From CAIXTV01 sp964543995 (GTDB taxonomy: Bacteria; Bacteroidota; Bacteroidia; Bacteroidales; CAIXTV01), in assembly GCA_964543995.1 (NCBI GenBank), contig CAZJBB010000034.1, forward strand, positions 1-21,543: DNA of 21,543 nucleotides. The letters run 5' to 3'. Position 1 is the stretch's first letter; every line of letters begins with the position of its first letter. The notes below the pieces were generated by a model, which saw only the letters and a program-made list of their open reading frames with translations, did not search any database and was not told where the DNA came from. Below, one piece after another: positions 9,060-15,483 of this stretch. The translations under genes and the position numbers were made by a program.

Positions 9060-9218
9060 GTGAAAAAAGGAATTAGGATATTGACTTGGAACTGTAAAGG
9101 AGCTTATAGGAATAAACAAAATTATCTTCTTAACACATTTGATCCTGATATTTGGGCGATACAGGAGTGTGAGCACCCTGAGAAATGTGAGATTTTTATA
9201 ACGCCTAAAAACTTATAA
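9060..9218 (+). pseudogene. Truncated endonuclease/exonuclease/phosphatase (EEP) family gene
   Basis: A 52-codon frame from GTG 9060 to TAA 9216-9218. After KKG it reads IRILTWNCKGAYRNKQ, then LLNTFDPDIWAIQECEHPEK. This is the recognisable N-terminus of EEP-superfamily phosphodiesterases: the Asn of TWNCKGA and the Glu of IQECE are the two first metal or phosphate-binding positions. Full members are usually 200 aa or more, with the catalytic His, Asp and SDH motifs further on. Here the frame stops soon after the first Glu, at ITPKNL, and nothing resembling the rest follows. I read it as a 5' remnant left by a deletion or recombination. The 190 bases upstream of it show no gene. Confidence 0.65.
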
Positions 9219-9222
9219 GGGT

Positions 9223-9417
9223 ATGGTAATGAAAAACAAAAGAAAAATGGAAAAATCTACGAAAAAAAGTAAAGAGGTTTCCTTGGAAACAGAAGAAAAG
9301 AAATTAGAAAATCAACAGGAACCTACAATCGAAGAAATGGGAAAAATGGATATTCAAGAATTAGGGGAGGTATATGTGAGAATGATGCTGCACAATTTGA
9401 ACAGCCAGACAAAATAG
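9223..9417 (+). CDS. Small Lys/Glu-rich hypothetical protein
   Basis: A 64-aa frame starting four bases after the EEP remnant ends. The first 35 residues are almost all Lys, Glu, Ser, Thr and Gln (for example KKSKEVSLETEEKK), probably disordered. The second half (IEEMGKMDIQELGEVYVRMMLHNLN) could form an amphipathic helix. I do not recognise a family. It may be a real small gene or the tail end of a rearranged one; no promoter box was seen. An internal Met at residue 3 is an alternative start. Confidence 0.4.
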   Translation: MVMKNKRKMEKSTKKSKEVSLETEEKKLENQQEPTIEEMGKMDIQELGEVYVRMMLHNLNSQTK

Positions 9418-9482
9418 AGAAGCAATTAGAGTCAATGTCTCCCTTATTTTGATTAACTGCAAGAACCATAATAAAAAACAAC

Positions 9483-9809
9483 ATGACAGATATAGTAGAA
9501 TTAGAAGAACTTATCCCTTTAGCCCAATTTGCTGATTTTATTATTTTAATGATAAGAGAAGTAGATTTAAAAAATAAAAGCAGAGATTGCCTTGTTATTA
9601 ATTTATCGAGTAGAGATATTTTTATTGATAAAGTAGAACTTCAAACGAAATTCAATCCCTTCACTCCAATAAAGAGGGACGAGGATACTAATAATTACTA
9701 CAGAAGTTTATTACACAAAGAAATACCTGATGAAATTGTAATTAGGAAGTTAATTGAATTTAAAGAGGTTGTTGATAAGAAGGCTCTAAGTAACGATCAA
9801 ATATATTAA
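9483..9809 (+). CDS. Hypothetical protein preceding two nuclease-like genes
   Basis: 108 aa, ATG start, no recognised family, no signal peptide and no membrane helix. The N-terminal half (VELEELIPLAQFADFIILMI) is hydrophobic-acidic, and the middle (NLSSRDIFIDKVELQTKFNPF) looks like beta strands. It ends 21 bases before a gene with a PD-(D/E)XK motif, on the same strand, so the two are probably cotranscribed. It could be an accessory or inhibitor protein for those nucleases, but that rests on position alone. Confidence 0.55.
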   Translation: MTDIVELEELIPLAQFADFIILMIREVDLKNKSRDCLVINLSSRDIFIDKVELQTKFNPFTPIKRDEDTNNYYRSLLHKEIPDEIVIRKLIEFKEVVDKKALSNDQIY

Positions 9810-9830
9810 AAAAGGAAAATCAAGTTAGTT

Positions 9831-10349
9831 ATGGATGTAAACGAAGAGATTGTAAAACAATGGCTACATTTATGTAAAAATAGATTTACATTAGAAAATA
9901 TTTCATTTAAAACTATAGGAGAAAAAGGAGGTAGTAACTATAGCAATATTGATATACTTGCCTGTGATTCTGAAGGAAACTTCTTTGATTATGAAATAAA
10001 ATGGCGCTCCGTTTATTCATTAAATGCATCAAATAAAAAAGAGATTGATGGTTTCATTAATCAAATGTTTCGTAAAGAAAGAATTTTAAAGATAAAGGAA
10101 ATAATTGGGGAAAAATCATACATAAAAGTTTTTATCACAACTAAAAATTTCTTTGGATCAAGTAATCAAAAAAGAAATATCTTAGAGGAAGCATTTAAAA
10201 ACAGAGAAGTCGAGATAAAATATTTTGAAGACATCATTATTGAATTACTTAAGAAAATTCCTTTAAAGGGTAGGTTTGATAATGAAACTTTGCAGATAAT
10301 AAGAATTTTTAAGTTATTTAAATTATTGAAAGATGACACAACCATTTGA
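9831..10349 (+). CDS. Putative PD-(D/E)XK nuclease-fold protein
   Basis: 172 aa, no close family recognised. Residues 40-58 read as IDILACD, then a short glycine turn, then FFDYEIKWR. Asp41 at the end of one strand followed by Glu55-Ile-Lys57 in the next is the classic D...ExK active-site layout of restriction-endonuclease-like folds. The later part is helical and very basic (RKERILKIKEIIGEKS; KLFKLLKDD). This suggests a metal-dependent DNA or RNA nuclease, inferred from the motif only. Its base composition is strongly AT-rich compared with the flanking metabolic genes. The 3' end overlaps the next gene by 17 bases, so the two are likely coupled. An alternative is a non-catalytic DNA-binding relative. 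Confidence 0.65.
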   Translation: MDVNEEIVKQWLHLCKNRFTLENISFKTIGEKGGSNYSNIDILACDSEGNFFDYEIKWRSVYSLNASNKKEIDGFINQMFRKERILKIKEIIGEKSYIKVFITTKNFFGSSNQKRNILEEAFKNREVEIKYFEDIIIELLKKIPLKGRFDNETLQIIRIFKLFKLLKDDTTI

Positions 10350-10833
10350 TAATTACACATATGACCACTTAAGACCTCTTCAAGTTGGAAGAATCGGTGA
10401 ATATTGGGTGAAAATATGGTTTATACTTTTAGGATTTGATGTTTATACCACCGAAGTTGATGATAAAGGAATTGATTTTGTAATAAGGCTTAATCATAGA
10501 AATTATATTGACATTCAAGTAAAAACGATTCGAGAAAAGACTGGGTATGTGTTTGTGAATAAAGATTCTCGCGCATGGGCAGAACCCCTCAAAAATAATT
10601 TGTTTCTTGCACTTGTGGTTTTAAAGAACAATCATACCCCAACAATATACTTAATACCTGCTAGCGAGTGGAATAGCCCAACCGAATTGTTAAAAAGCAG
10701 AGACTATATTGGTAGTGCCAAAAGCAAACCTGATTGGGGTATTAATATTTCAAGAAAAAATACGACTTTACTGACTAAATATGAAATATCAAAAGTTGTT
10801 GCTGAAATAAAAAGCAATCTCAGTCAAGAATAA
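10333..10833 (+). CDS. DUF4365-like protein, predicted PD-(D/E)XK nuclease fold
   Basis: 166 aa. After a short leader, VGRIGEYWVKIWFILLGFDVY is followed by TTEVDDKGIDFVIRL and then YIDIQVKTIR. Glu23, Asp48 (in GIDF) and Gln62-x-Lys64 (in IQVK) form the E...D...QxK arrangement of the restriction-endonuclease fold and match DUF4365-type proteins. The stretch NLFLALVVL followed by IYLIPASEW is also typical of the family. Such proteins occur alone or with other nuclease or defence genes; their substrates are mostly unknown. The only in-frame start before the conserved core is ATG 10333, inside the end of the preceding nuclease-like gene. No gene follows for 118 bases. Confidence 0.7.
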   Translation: MTQPFDNYTYDHLRPLQVGRIGEYWVKIWFILLGFDVYTTEVDDKGIDFVIRLNHRNYIDIQVKTIREKTGYVFVNKDSRAWAEPLKNNLFLALVVLKNNHTPTIYLIPASEWNSPTELLKSRDYIGSAKSKPDWGINISRKNTTLLTKYEISKVVAEIKSNLSQE

Positions 10834-10951
10834 TGTAATCCAGAATATAAAATCGCAAATACAATATTCATAATAAAATCAGCAGACCACATTGCTTTCA
10901 AAATACATGCAAGACATTTAATAAATTGATTAGAAATTTTAAATCGATCAT

Positions 10952-11371
10952 ATGGCCATACCCGAACTCCATAAGAAATTCACAAATACTGAAATAGATT
11001 TGCAAAATAATAAGCATTTAGCCTATGAAGCCTTTGCCCCCTTATTCAGCAATTTATTCGAAAATAAAGTAGTGTATCATGAGCGTTTTACTTGCATTAT
11101 TAAACTGGAAAACATTAGAATTACTCCTGATTTATTTGAAGCAAAAGCAGTAAGGGAATGGTTTATCAAAGGACTGAGAAGCAGAAGGCGACCTTATCCC
11201 GATGAATGGAAATTTGGCGCCAAGTGGGATTATATGACTTTAAATGATGGTTGTTTAAGTTCATATTCTTGTTGGTCCATTTGGACTGATCCGGAACTGG
11301 TGAAAAAAGTGGAAGCTTTGGTCAAAAACGAACAATTTGAAAAAGCCTTAGAATTAACCATTTACAAATAG
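10952..11371 (+). CDS. Hypothetical protein, 139 aa
   Basis: I do not recognise a family. The product is soluble, without signal peptide or membrane helix. It has an aromatic and Cys-containing patch (WKFGAKWDYM, then GCLSSYSCWSIWTDPEL around residues 95-118) and a basic run LRSRRRPYPDEW near 82-93. The C-terminal 25 residues look like a helix-turn-helix pair of TPR-like character (VKKVEALVKNEQFEKALELT). It starts with ATG 10952. Base and codon use look more like the flanking core genes than the AT-rich nuclease pair does. It lies 118 bases after the DUF4365-like gene and 125 bases before the zeta-like toxin. Confidence 0.6.
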   Translation: MAIPELHKKFTNTEIDLQNNKHLAYEAFAPLFSNLFENKVVYHERFTCIIKLENIRITPDLFEAKAVREWFIKGLRSRRRPYPDEWKFGAKWDYMTLNDGCLSSYSCWSIWTDPELVKKVEALVKNEQFEKALELTIYK

Positions 11372-11474
11372 TGTTTTTATAAATTAGATGGAAAACATTA
11401 AAGAAACTCAATTTTTGGCATATACCCCCCACTTGCCTTTATTGATGGAACGTATAAGAAGTCTGAAAAATGTA

Positions 11475-11482
11475 TATTTTTG
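11475..11482 (+). promoter_or_regulatory. Bacteroidota-type -7 promoter element for the zeta-like toxin gene
   Basis: TATTTTTG is an exact TAnnTTTG match ending 14 bases before the ATG at 11497. The spacing is like that of the other three such boxes in this window. It suggests the toxin-antitoxin pair has its own promoter rather than being read from the upstream 139-aa gene. Confidence 0.45.
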
Positions 11483-11496
11483 TCTAAGAGAAATTT

Positions 11497-12072
11497 ATGC
11501 AGAATCTTTATATTATAGCAGGACCCAATAGAGCAGGCAAGACCACAGCTTCTTATACTGTACTTCCTGAAATGCTTAATTGTAAAGAGTTTGTAAACGC
11601 AGACGAAATTGCCAAGGGGATATCCCCTTTTCAGCCTGATAAAGCAGCTATTGAAGCAGGTAGATTCATGCTTCATAGAATTAAAGAAATGATTAAACAT
11701 AAGTCGGAATTTGCATTTGAAACAACACTCTCGACAAGGAGTTATGTGAAAACCATTTTAGATGCAAAAAAAAATGGCTATGTAGTAACACTGGTTTATT
11801 TTTGGCTTAATTCTCCTAATCTTGCAATTGAAAGGGTTAAAGAAAGAGTAGCAGAAGGCGGCCACAACATTCCAATTGACACCATAAGAAGACGCTACAA
11901 TAGCGGCATAAAAAACTTATTCGAATTGTATTTGCCCATTTCTGACAATTGGATGGTGATTGACAATTCGGAGAATCCCTTCAAACTGATAGCTGAAGGG
12001 GATTTGATTACTGAAAAAATAATTGAAAAAAACACCTGGGCAAAAATAAATCTCATTGCAAATGGACAATAA
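11497..12072 (+). CDS. Zeta-toxin-family kinase-like protein (probable toxin)
   Basis: 191 aa with a P-loop GPNRAGKTT (9-17, Lys15 as the phosphate-binding lysine), VNADEIAKG (33-41, Asp36 in the substrate-binding position), FAFETTLS (72-79) and ERVKERVAEGGHNIPIDTIRRRY (112-134), the lid and GGH region. This is the zeta toxin or UDP-GlcNAc kinase type of P-loop kinase. Family members phosphorylate UDP-activated amino sugars and block cell-wall synthesis, but many chromosomal relatives have untested substrates, so that is knowledge of the family, not of this protein. Arg12 occupies a P-loop position often held by Gly or Ser. It overlaps the small downstream gene by 11 bases and has its own likely promoter. 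Confidence 0.8.
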   Translation: MQNLYIIAGPNRAGKTTASYTVLPEMLNCKEFVNADEIAKGISPFQPDKAAIEAGRFMLHRIKEMIKHKSEFAFETTLSTRSYVKTILDAKKNGYVVTLVYFWLNSPNLAIERVKERVAEGGHNIPIDTIRRRYNSGIKNLFELYLPISDNWMVIDNSENPFKLIAEGDLITEKIIEKNTWAKINLIANGQ

Positions 12073-12220
12073 TATATCAACAATAAGAACAAATATTCTT
12101 AAGGGGATAGAACTCTCATTTCAAAAGCTTCTTGAAAAGAAAGTAAAGGAAAATGGAGAATTGGTTTTCTGCAAAGACGGGCAAATCATTCGCATTAAAG
12201 CAAAAGATTTGATAAAATAA
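12062..12220 (+). CDS. Small partner protein of the zeta-like kinase (putative antitoxin)
   Basis: A 52-aa frame from ATG 12062 to TAA 12218-12220, overlapping the end of the kinase gene by 11 bases. It reads ILKGIELSFQKLLEKKVKEN as a probable helix, then GELVFCKDGQIIRIKAKDL as a short beta hairpin. Small proteins with a helix followed by a KDG-type hairpin and a basic end commonly follow zeta-like kinase genes, so an antitoxin role is likely from position and shape. Classical epsilon-zeta systems have the antitoxin first; here the order is toxin first. No terminator with a clear U-run follows. Confidence 0.6.
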   Translation: MDNNISTIRTNILKGIELSFQKLLEKKVKENGELVFCKDGQIIRIKAKDLIK

Positions 12221-12444
12221 AGGACTTATCCCCTTTCGGCAATAGCTTATCCTACTTCAATCAAAAGCATCAGGTAGCATTTGCTATACTTGGGCTAACA
12301 CCCTATTCCTCGGCATTTACCCCATATAAAAAGAACAAAAGAGTTGAGTGGTATTTGCTATCCATATTTCAAAGATGTATACAAATTAGGAAAAGCAAAT
12401 AAAGCAATAAGCATTTGTAACAATCTTGCGATATAAAGCATTGC

Positions 12445-12561
12445 AAAAATTTTCAAGTATAATGCAATTAAATTCGGAAAGCTTATTTTTTTAAAAACTT
12501 TGTAGTGTTTATCATTTGTAACGATCAACTCGGCCTTTCGTGATATTGCACAATCAACAAA
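12445..12561 (-). pseudogene. Remnant of a PIN-domain toxin gene
   Basis: Within a 116-codon minus-strand frame (12358-12708), residues 50-88 read FVDCAISRKAELIVTNDKHYK followed by VFKKISFPNLIAL. This matches the C-terminal part of COG1569-type PIN toxins, whose usual form is DNKFVDCAIAxxAxxIVTNDKHFxVL. The Asp of FVDCA and the Asp of TNDKH are PIN acidic residues. The N-terminal catalytic start (a VxDTN-type motif) is absent: upstream residues do not look like a PIN domain, and the end runs into an unrelated hydrophobic tail. A TAnnTTTG box on this strand (12662-12669) lies just upstream, perhaps the old promoter. I read it as a frameshifted, decayed gene. Confidence 0.6.
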
Positions 12562-12708
12562 ACGATAAACTATATGTTTTAAATATAATCCACATGATTT
12601 AAGTAATTTTTTTTCAGCAATATTTAGCTTCAATCTTGGTTCAACTTCATAAATCAAACTACAAATATACAGGGTAGTGTTAAGTTTTTGTGGATTTAAT
12701 ATGTTCAA

Positions 12709-13112
12709 TGAATATTAAGACAAATTTGATGGTGTTGAGTGCGTTTTATACCGATTCAGGCAGGATTTCATAATCATATTTTCCCCTTATTATATATCAT
12801 TTGCACATGCAAAGGCAAAAGTAAGATGGAAGACTTGTTTATACACATACCGAAGAAGAATTCTCTTTTGGATTTTACATAGATTCCATCTTTCCGGAAA
12901 GGAGGAATCTTATCAGAAATCGCAAACGAGGGTATAATAAGCGGCTTTCTTACTTTTTACTTTCTCTCTTTATACATTGACCTTAGGTTTTAATGCATTT
13001 AGCATAAATATACATTATACATGATTCCAGTCTTTTAGTTAAAGAAATTATTGTAGATTTAGGCAATTGAGTATTTATTTGAAATAAGATTTTTATCTAA
13101 GAAAAAGTGTAC
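12709..13112. other. Intergenic region upstream of the cbb3 operon, no gene seen
   Basis: About 400 bases without a convincing frame; the longest ATG-started frame I noticed is 18 codons, at 12826. It holds TTTGCACATGCAAA (12800-12813), a near-continuous 30-bp palindrome (12881-12910), a CT-rich stretch at 12952-12980 that resembles part of the direct repeat at 33-70, and the short palindrome TTATTTGAAATAA (13075-13087) that ends 25 bases before the promoter box. No textbook FNR box was found. Confidence 0.6.
12881..12910. repeat. Imperfect 30-bp palindrome
   Basis: The left half AGATTCCATCTTTCC and right half GGAAAGGAGGAATCT are reverse complements with two mismatches in 15 pairs and no spacer. 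No U-run follows on either strand, so a terminator is unlikely. It could be an operator, a cruciform site or a leftover of a mobile element; it lies 200 bases before the ccoS promoter box. Confidence 0.7.
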
Positions 13113-13120
13113 TATCTTTG
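13113..13120 (+). promoter_or_regulatory. Bacteroidota-type -7 promoter element for the cbb3 oxidase operon
   Basis: TATCTTTG is an exact TAnnTTTG match ending 18 bases before the ccoS ATG at 13139, the same spacing as at dut. It is the only strong promoter signal before the eight-gene run. An in-frame TTG at 13118 overlaps the box and so cannot be the ccoS start. Confidence 0.55.
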
Positions 13121-13138
13121 TTAGCCATTTTATTGTTA

Positions 13139-13324
13139 ATGAATATTCTATTCTTGCTTATTGGAGTGAGTCTTTTAGCTGCATTTGTTTTTTTGTGGCT
13201 TTTTATTTGGAGTGTTAAATCAGGCCAATATGAAGATAACTATACGCCCTCGGTAAGAATTTTATTTGAAGACGAAGAAATGGAAAAAGAAATTGTTTGC
13301 GAAAAGCATGTAACTAAACAATAA
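13139..13324 (+). CDS. ccoS: cbb3-type oxidase assembly protein CcoS
   Basis: 61 aa with one N-terminal membrane helix (ILFLLIGVSLLAAFVFLWLFIW), then SVKSGQYEDNYTPSVRILFED. The family hallmark is a GQY/FEDxxxP segment directly after a single helix. CcoS is a small inner-membrane protein needed for cofactor insertion, including copper or haem, into CcoN. The start is ATG 13139 rather than the TTG at 13118, which is inside the promoter box. The gene is first in the operon, five bases before ccoNO. In many bacteria ccoS sits next to ccoI; here the two are at opposite ends of the cluster. Confidence 0.9.
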   Translation: MNILFLLIGVSLLAAFVFLWLFIWSVKSGQYEDNYTPSVRILFEDEEMEKEIVCEKHVTKQ

Positions 13325-13329
13325 ATAGT

Positions 13330-15477
13330 ATGGAGATACAAAAATTCAGCTACGACAATGCTATTGTTAAAAATTTTATTTGGGCAACCGTAATATGGGG
13401 GGCCGTAGCCATAGTGGTAGGGCTATTAATTGCTTTACAACTGGCTTTTCCTGCATTTAATCTCGGTTTAGAATTTACCTCTTTCGGAAGGGTTCGTCCG
13501 GTGCATACCAATGCCATTATTTTTGCCTTTATCGGCAATGCAATGTTTGCCGGGGTTTATTACTCCATGCAAAGGGTGCTAAAAACACGAATGTTCAACG
13601 ACCTACTGAGTAAGATAAACTTTTGGGGTTGGCAGCTCATTATCGTTTTAGCTGCGGTAAGTTTGCTTGCTGGATTTACCACCGGCAAGGAATATGCTGA
13701 GTTAGAATGGCCTATTGACATCATTATCGCACTGATATGGGTTGCTTTTGGTTGGAATATGATTGGAACCATTATCAAACGAAGGGTTAAGCATATTTAT
13801 GTGGCTGTTTGGTGGTATTTGGCAACGTTTATTGGGGTCGCAGTTTTACATATTGTAAACTCTATCGAAATTCCCATTTCATTATTTAAAAGCTATCCTG
13901 TATATGCAGGCGCTCAAGATGCAGTGGTACAATGGTGGTATGGGCATAATGCGGTGGCCTTCTTTCTAACCACGCCCTGGCTCGGTATCATGTATTATTT
14001 CTTACCAAAAGCATCGGAACGGCCAATTTATTCATACCAACTATCCATAGTGCATTTTTGGGCCTTGATTTTTATTTATATGTGGTCAGGGCCTCACCAT
14101 TTATTATATCAAGCCTTGCCTGATTGGGTACAAGCACTGGGAGTAACTTTTTCTATCATGCTTATTGCTCCATCCTGGGGTGGGATGATTAATGGCTTAC
14201 TTACCTTAAAAGGGGCATGGGACAAAGTTAGAGATAGCGCTTCTTTAAAGTTTATGGTAGTGGCACTCACCGCTTATGGAATGGCTACTTTCGAAGGACC
14301 AATGATGTCGCTAAAAAGCGTAAATGCAATCAGTCACTTCACCGATTGGACCATTGCACATACCCATATTGCCGGTATGGGTTGGAATGGAGGAATGATT
14401 TTCGGTATGCTCTATTGGCTGGTACCAAAACTTTTTAGAACCAAACTGTATTCAGAAAAACTAGCCAACACCCATTTTTGGATTGCTACCTTAGGGATAT
14501 TAATGTTTGCCATTCCTCTCTATTGGTCAGGAATTACCCAATGGCTTATGTTGCGAGAATACAATGCCGAAGGACTATTAAACTATCCCAATTTCATAGA
14601 AACCTCCTCACGTATGCACCCCATGTACATCATACGCATGGTTGGGGGAGCCTTATATTTGGCAGGGTTTTTAATGTTCTTATTCAATATTATAAAGACT
14701 TTAAAATTAGGGGCTTTGGTCGGAAATGAAAATGCAGAAGCGGCTGCACTCGAAAATTCAGAAAAGAGAAGTCCAAGGGGAGAAACCATACATCGCTGGT
14801 TAGAAAGAAAAGCCGTACGATTTGCAATCCTTGTTTTTCTTGCCTTGGTAGTTGGAGGTATTGTAGAAATAATTCCCATGCTTAAAGTAGAATCAAACAT
14901 CCCTAAAATAACTTCGGTTACCCCTTATACTCCATTGGAGCTCGAAGGTCGAGATATTTATATCAGCAATGGTTGCTATAATTGCCACTCACAAATGGTT
15001 CGGCCCTTACGCTATGAAACCGATCGCTATGGCGAATATTCGAAAATTGGAGAATTTGTGTATGACCATCCATTCCAATGGGGGTCGCGCAGAACCGGAC
15101 CCGATTTAGCCCGTGCGGGTTATATTGGCAGTTCCACATACAAAATATCCATTTGGCATTACAATCATTTTAGCAAACCCCAAGAGATGAACCCTCAGTC
15201 TATTATGCCTGCCTACCCTTGGCTCATAAGCAACGAGGTGGATATGTCTCTGTTGCCTTCTAAAATACGCGTTATGCAATTATTGGGGGTTCCTTATGCC
15301 GAAAATTATGACTCTCAAGCAGTTGCAGACTATCAAAAACAAGCCAAACAAATTGTGGCCGAGTTAAAAGCTGCCGGAGTTGAAGTAAAACCAAATTCAC
15401 AACTGGTTGCAATGATTGCTTATTTGCATAAATTGGGTAAAGACATTTCACCTTTTGCTAATAAAATTTCAAAATAA
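13330..15477 (+). CDS. ccoNO: cbb3-type cytochrome c oxidase, fused catalytic subunit CcoN and cytochrome c subunit CcoO
   Basis: A 715-aa fusion that reduces O2 to water at high affinity and pumps protons in the inner membrane. Residues 1 to about 460 are CcoN, with about 12 helices. His59 and His346 are the low-spin haem b ligands, His344 is the haem b3 ligand, and His206, His256 and His257 are the CuB ligands. Tyr250 is the likely cross-linked tyrosine, and Glu322 (TFEGP) is the conserved acidic residue. Residues 497-516 form the CcoO anchor helix. The CcoO haem c site is CYNCH (549-553), with the probable axial Met626 in SIMPAYPWL. About 40 polar residues (460-495) link the two parts. All key residues are present. 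The fusion is usual in Bacteroidota. The gene lies six bases before ccoQ. Confidence 0.97.
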   Translation: MEIQKFSYDNAIVKNFIWATVIWGAVAIVVGLLIALQLAFPAFNLGLEFTSFGRVRPVHTNAIIFAFIGNAMFAGVYYSMQRVLKTRMFNDLLSKINFWGWQLIIVLAAVSLLAGFTTGKEYAELEWPIDIIIALIWVAFGWNMIGTIIKRRVKHIYVAVWWYLATFIGVAVLHIVNSIEIPISLFKSYPVYAGAQDAVVQWWYGHNAVAFFLTTPWLGIMYYFLPKASERPIYSYQLSIVHFWALIFIYMWSGPHHLLYQALPDWVQALGVTFSIMLIAPSWGGMINGLLTLKGAWDKVRDSASLKFMVVALTAYGMATFEGPMMSLKSVNAISHFTDWTIAHTHIAGMGWNGGMIFGMLYWLVPKLFRTKLYSEKLANTHFWIATLGILMFAIPLYWSGITQWLMLREYNAEGLLNYPNFIETSSRMHPMYIIRMVGGALYLAGFLMFLFNIIKTLKLGALVGNENAEAAALENSEKRSPRGETIHRWLERKAVRFAILVFLALVVGGIVEIIPMLKVESNIPKITSVTPYTPLELEGRDIYISNGCYNCHSQMVRPLRYETDRYGEYSKIGEFVYDHPFQWGSRRTGPDLARAGYIGSSTYKISIWHYNHFSKPQEMNPQSIMPAYPWLISNEVDMSLLPSKIRVMQLLGVPYAENYDSQAVADYQKQAKQIVAELKAAGVEVKPNSQLVAMIAYLHKLGKDISPFANKISK

Positions 15478-15483
15478 AACAGT

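Noticed and set aside
11388..11531. A 47-aa frame starting at ATG 11388 that runs into the zeta-like gene.
   Set aside because: It spans the likely toxin promoter box, overlaps the toxin start by 35 bases in another frame, and has no recognisable motif; the partner downstream of the toxin is a better antitoxin candidate.
12221..12245. Terminator after the toxin-antitoxin pair (AAAGG...CCTTT).
   Set aside because: The stem is five pairs and no U-run follows.
12222..12357. Recurring GCATTTGCTAT and GTATTTGCTAT phrases suggesting a repeat or integron-type site.
   Set aside because: Only two short, imperfect matches; no inverted arms or integrase gene nearby.
12800..12813. TTTGCACATGCAAA inverted repeat as an operator.
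   Set aside because: Arms of six bases in AT-rich DNA with no linked gene start; listed only as part of the intergenic description.
13040..13070. An FNR-like site (ATTG...CAAT) upstream of the cco operon.
   Set aside because: The arms are only four bases with a ten-base gap and do not match the TTGATnnnnATCAA pattern.
14478..14900. Frames on both strands inside ccoNO.
   Set aside because: They are shadows of the strongly conserved CcoN frame.
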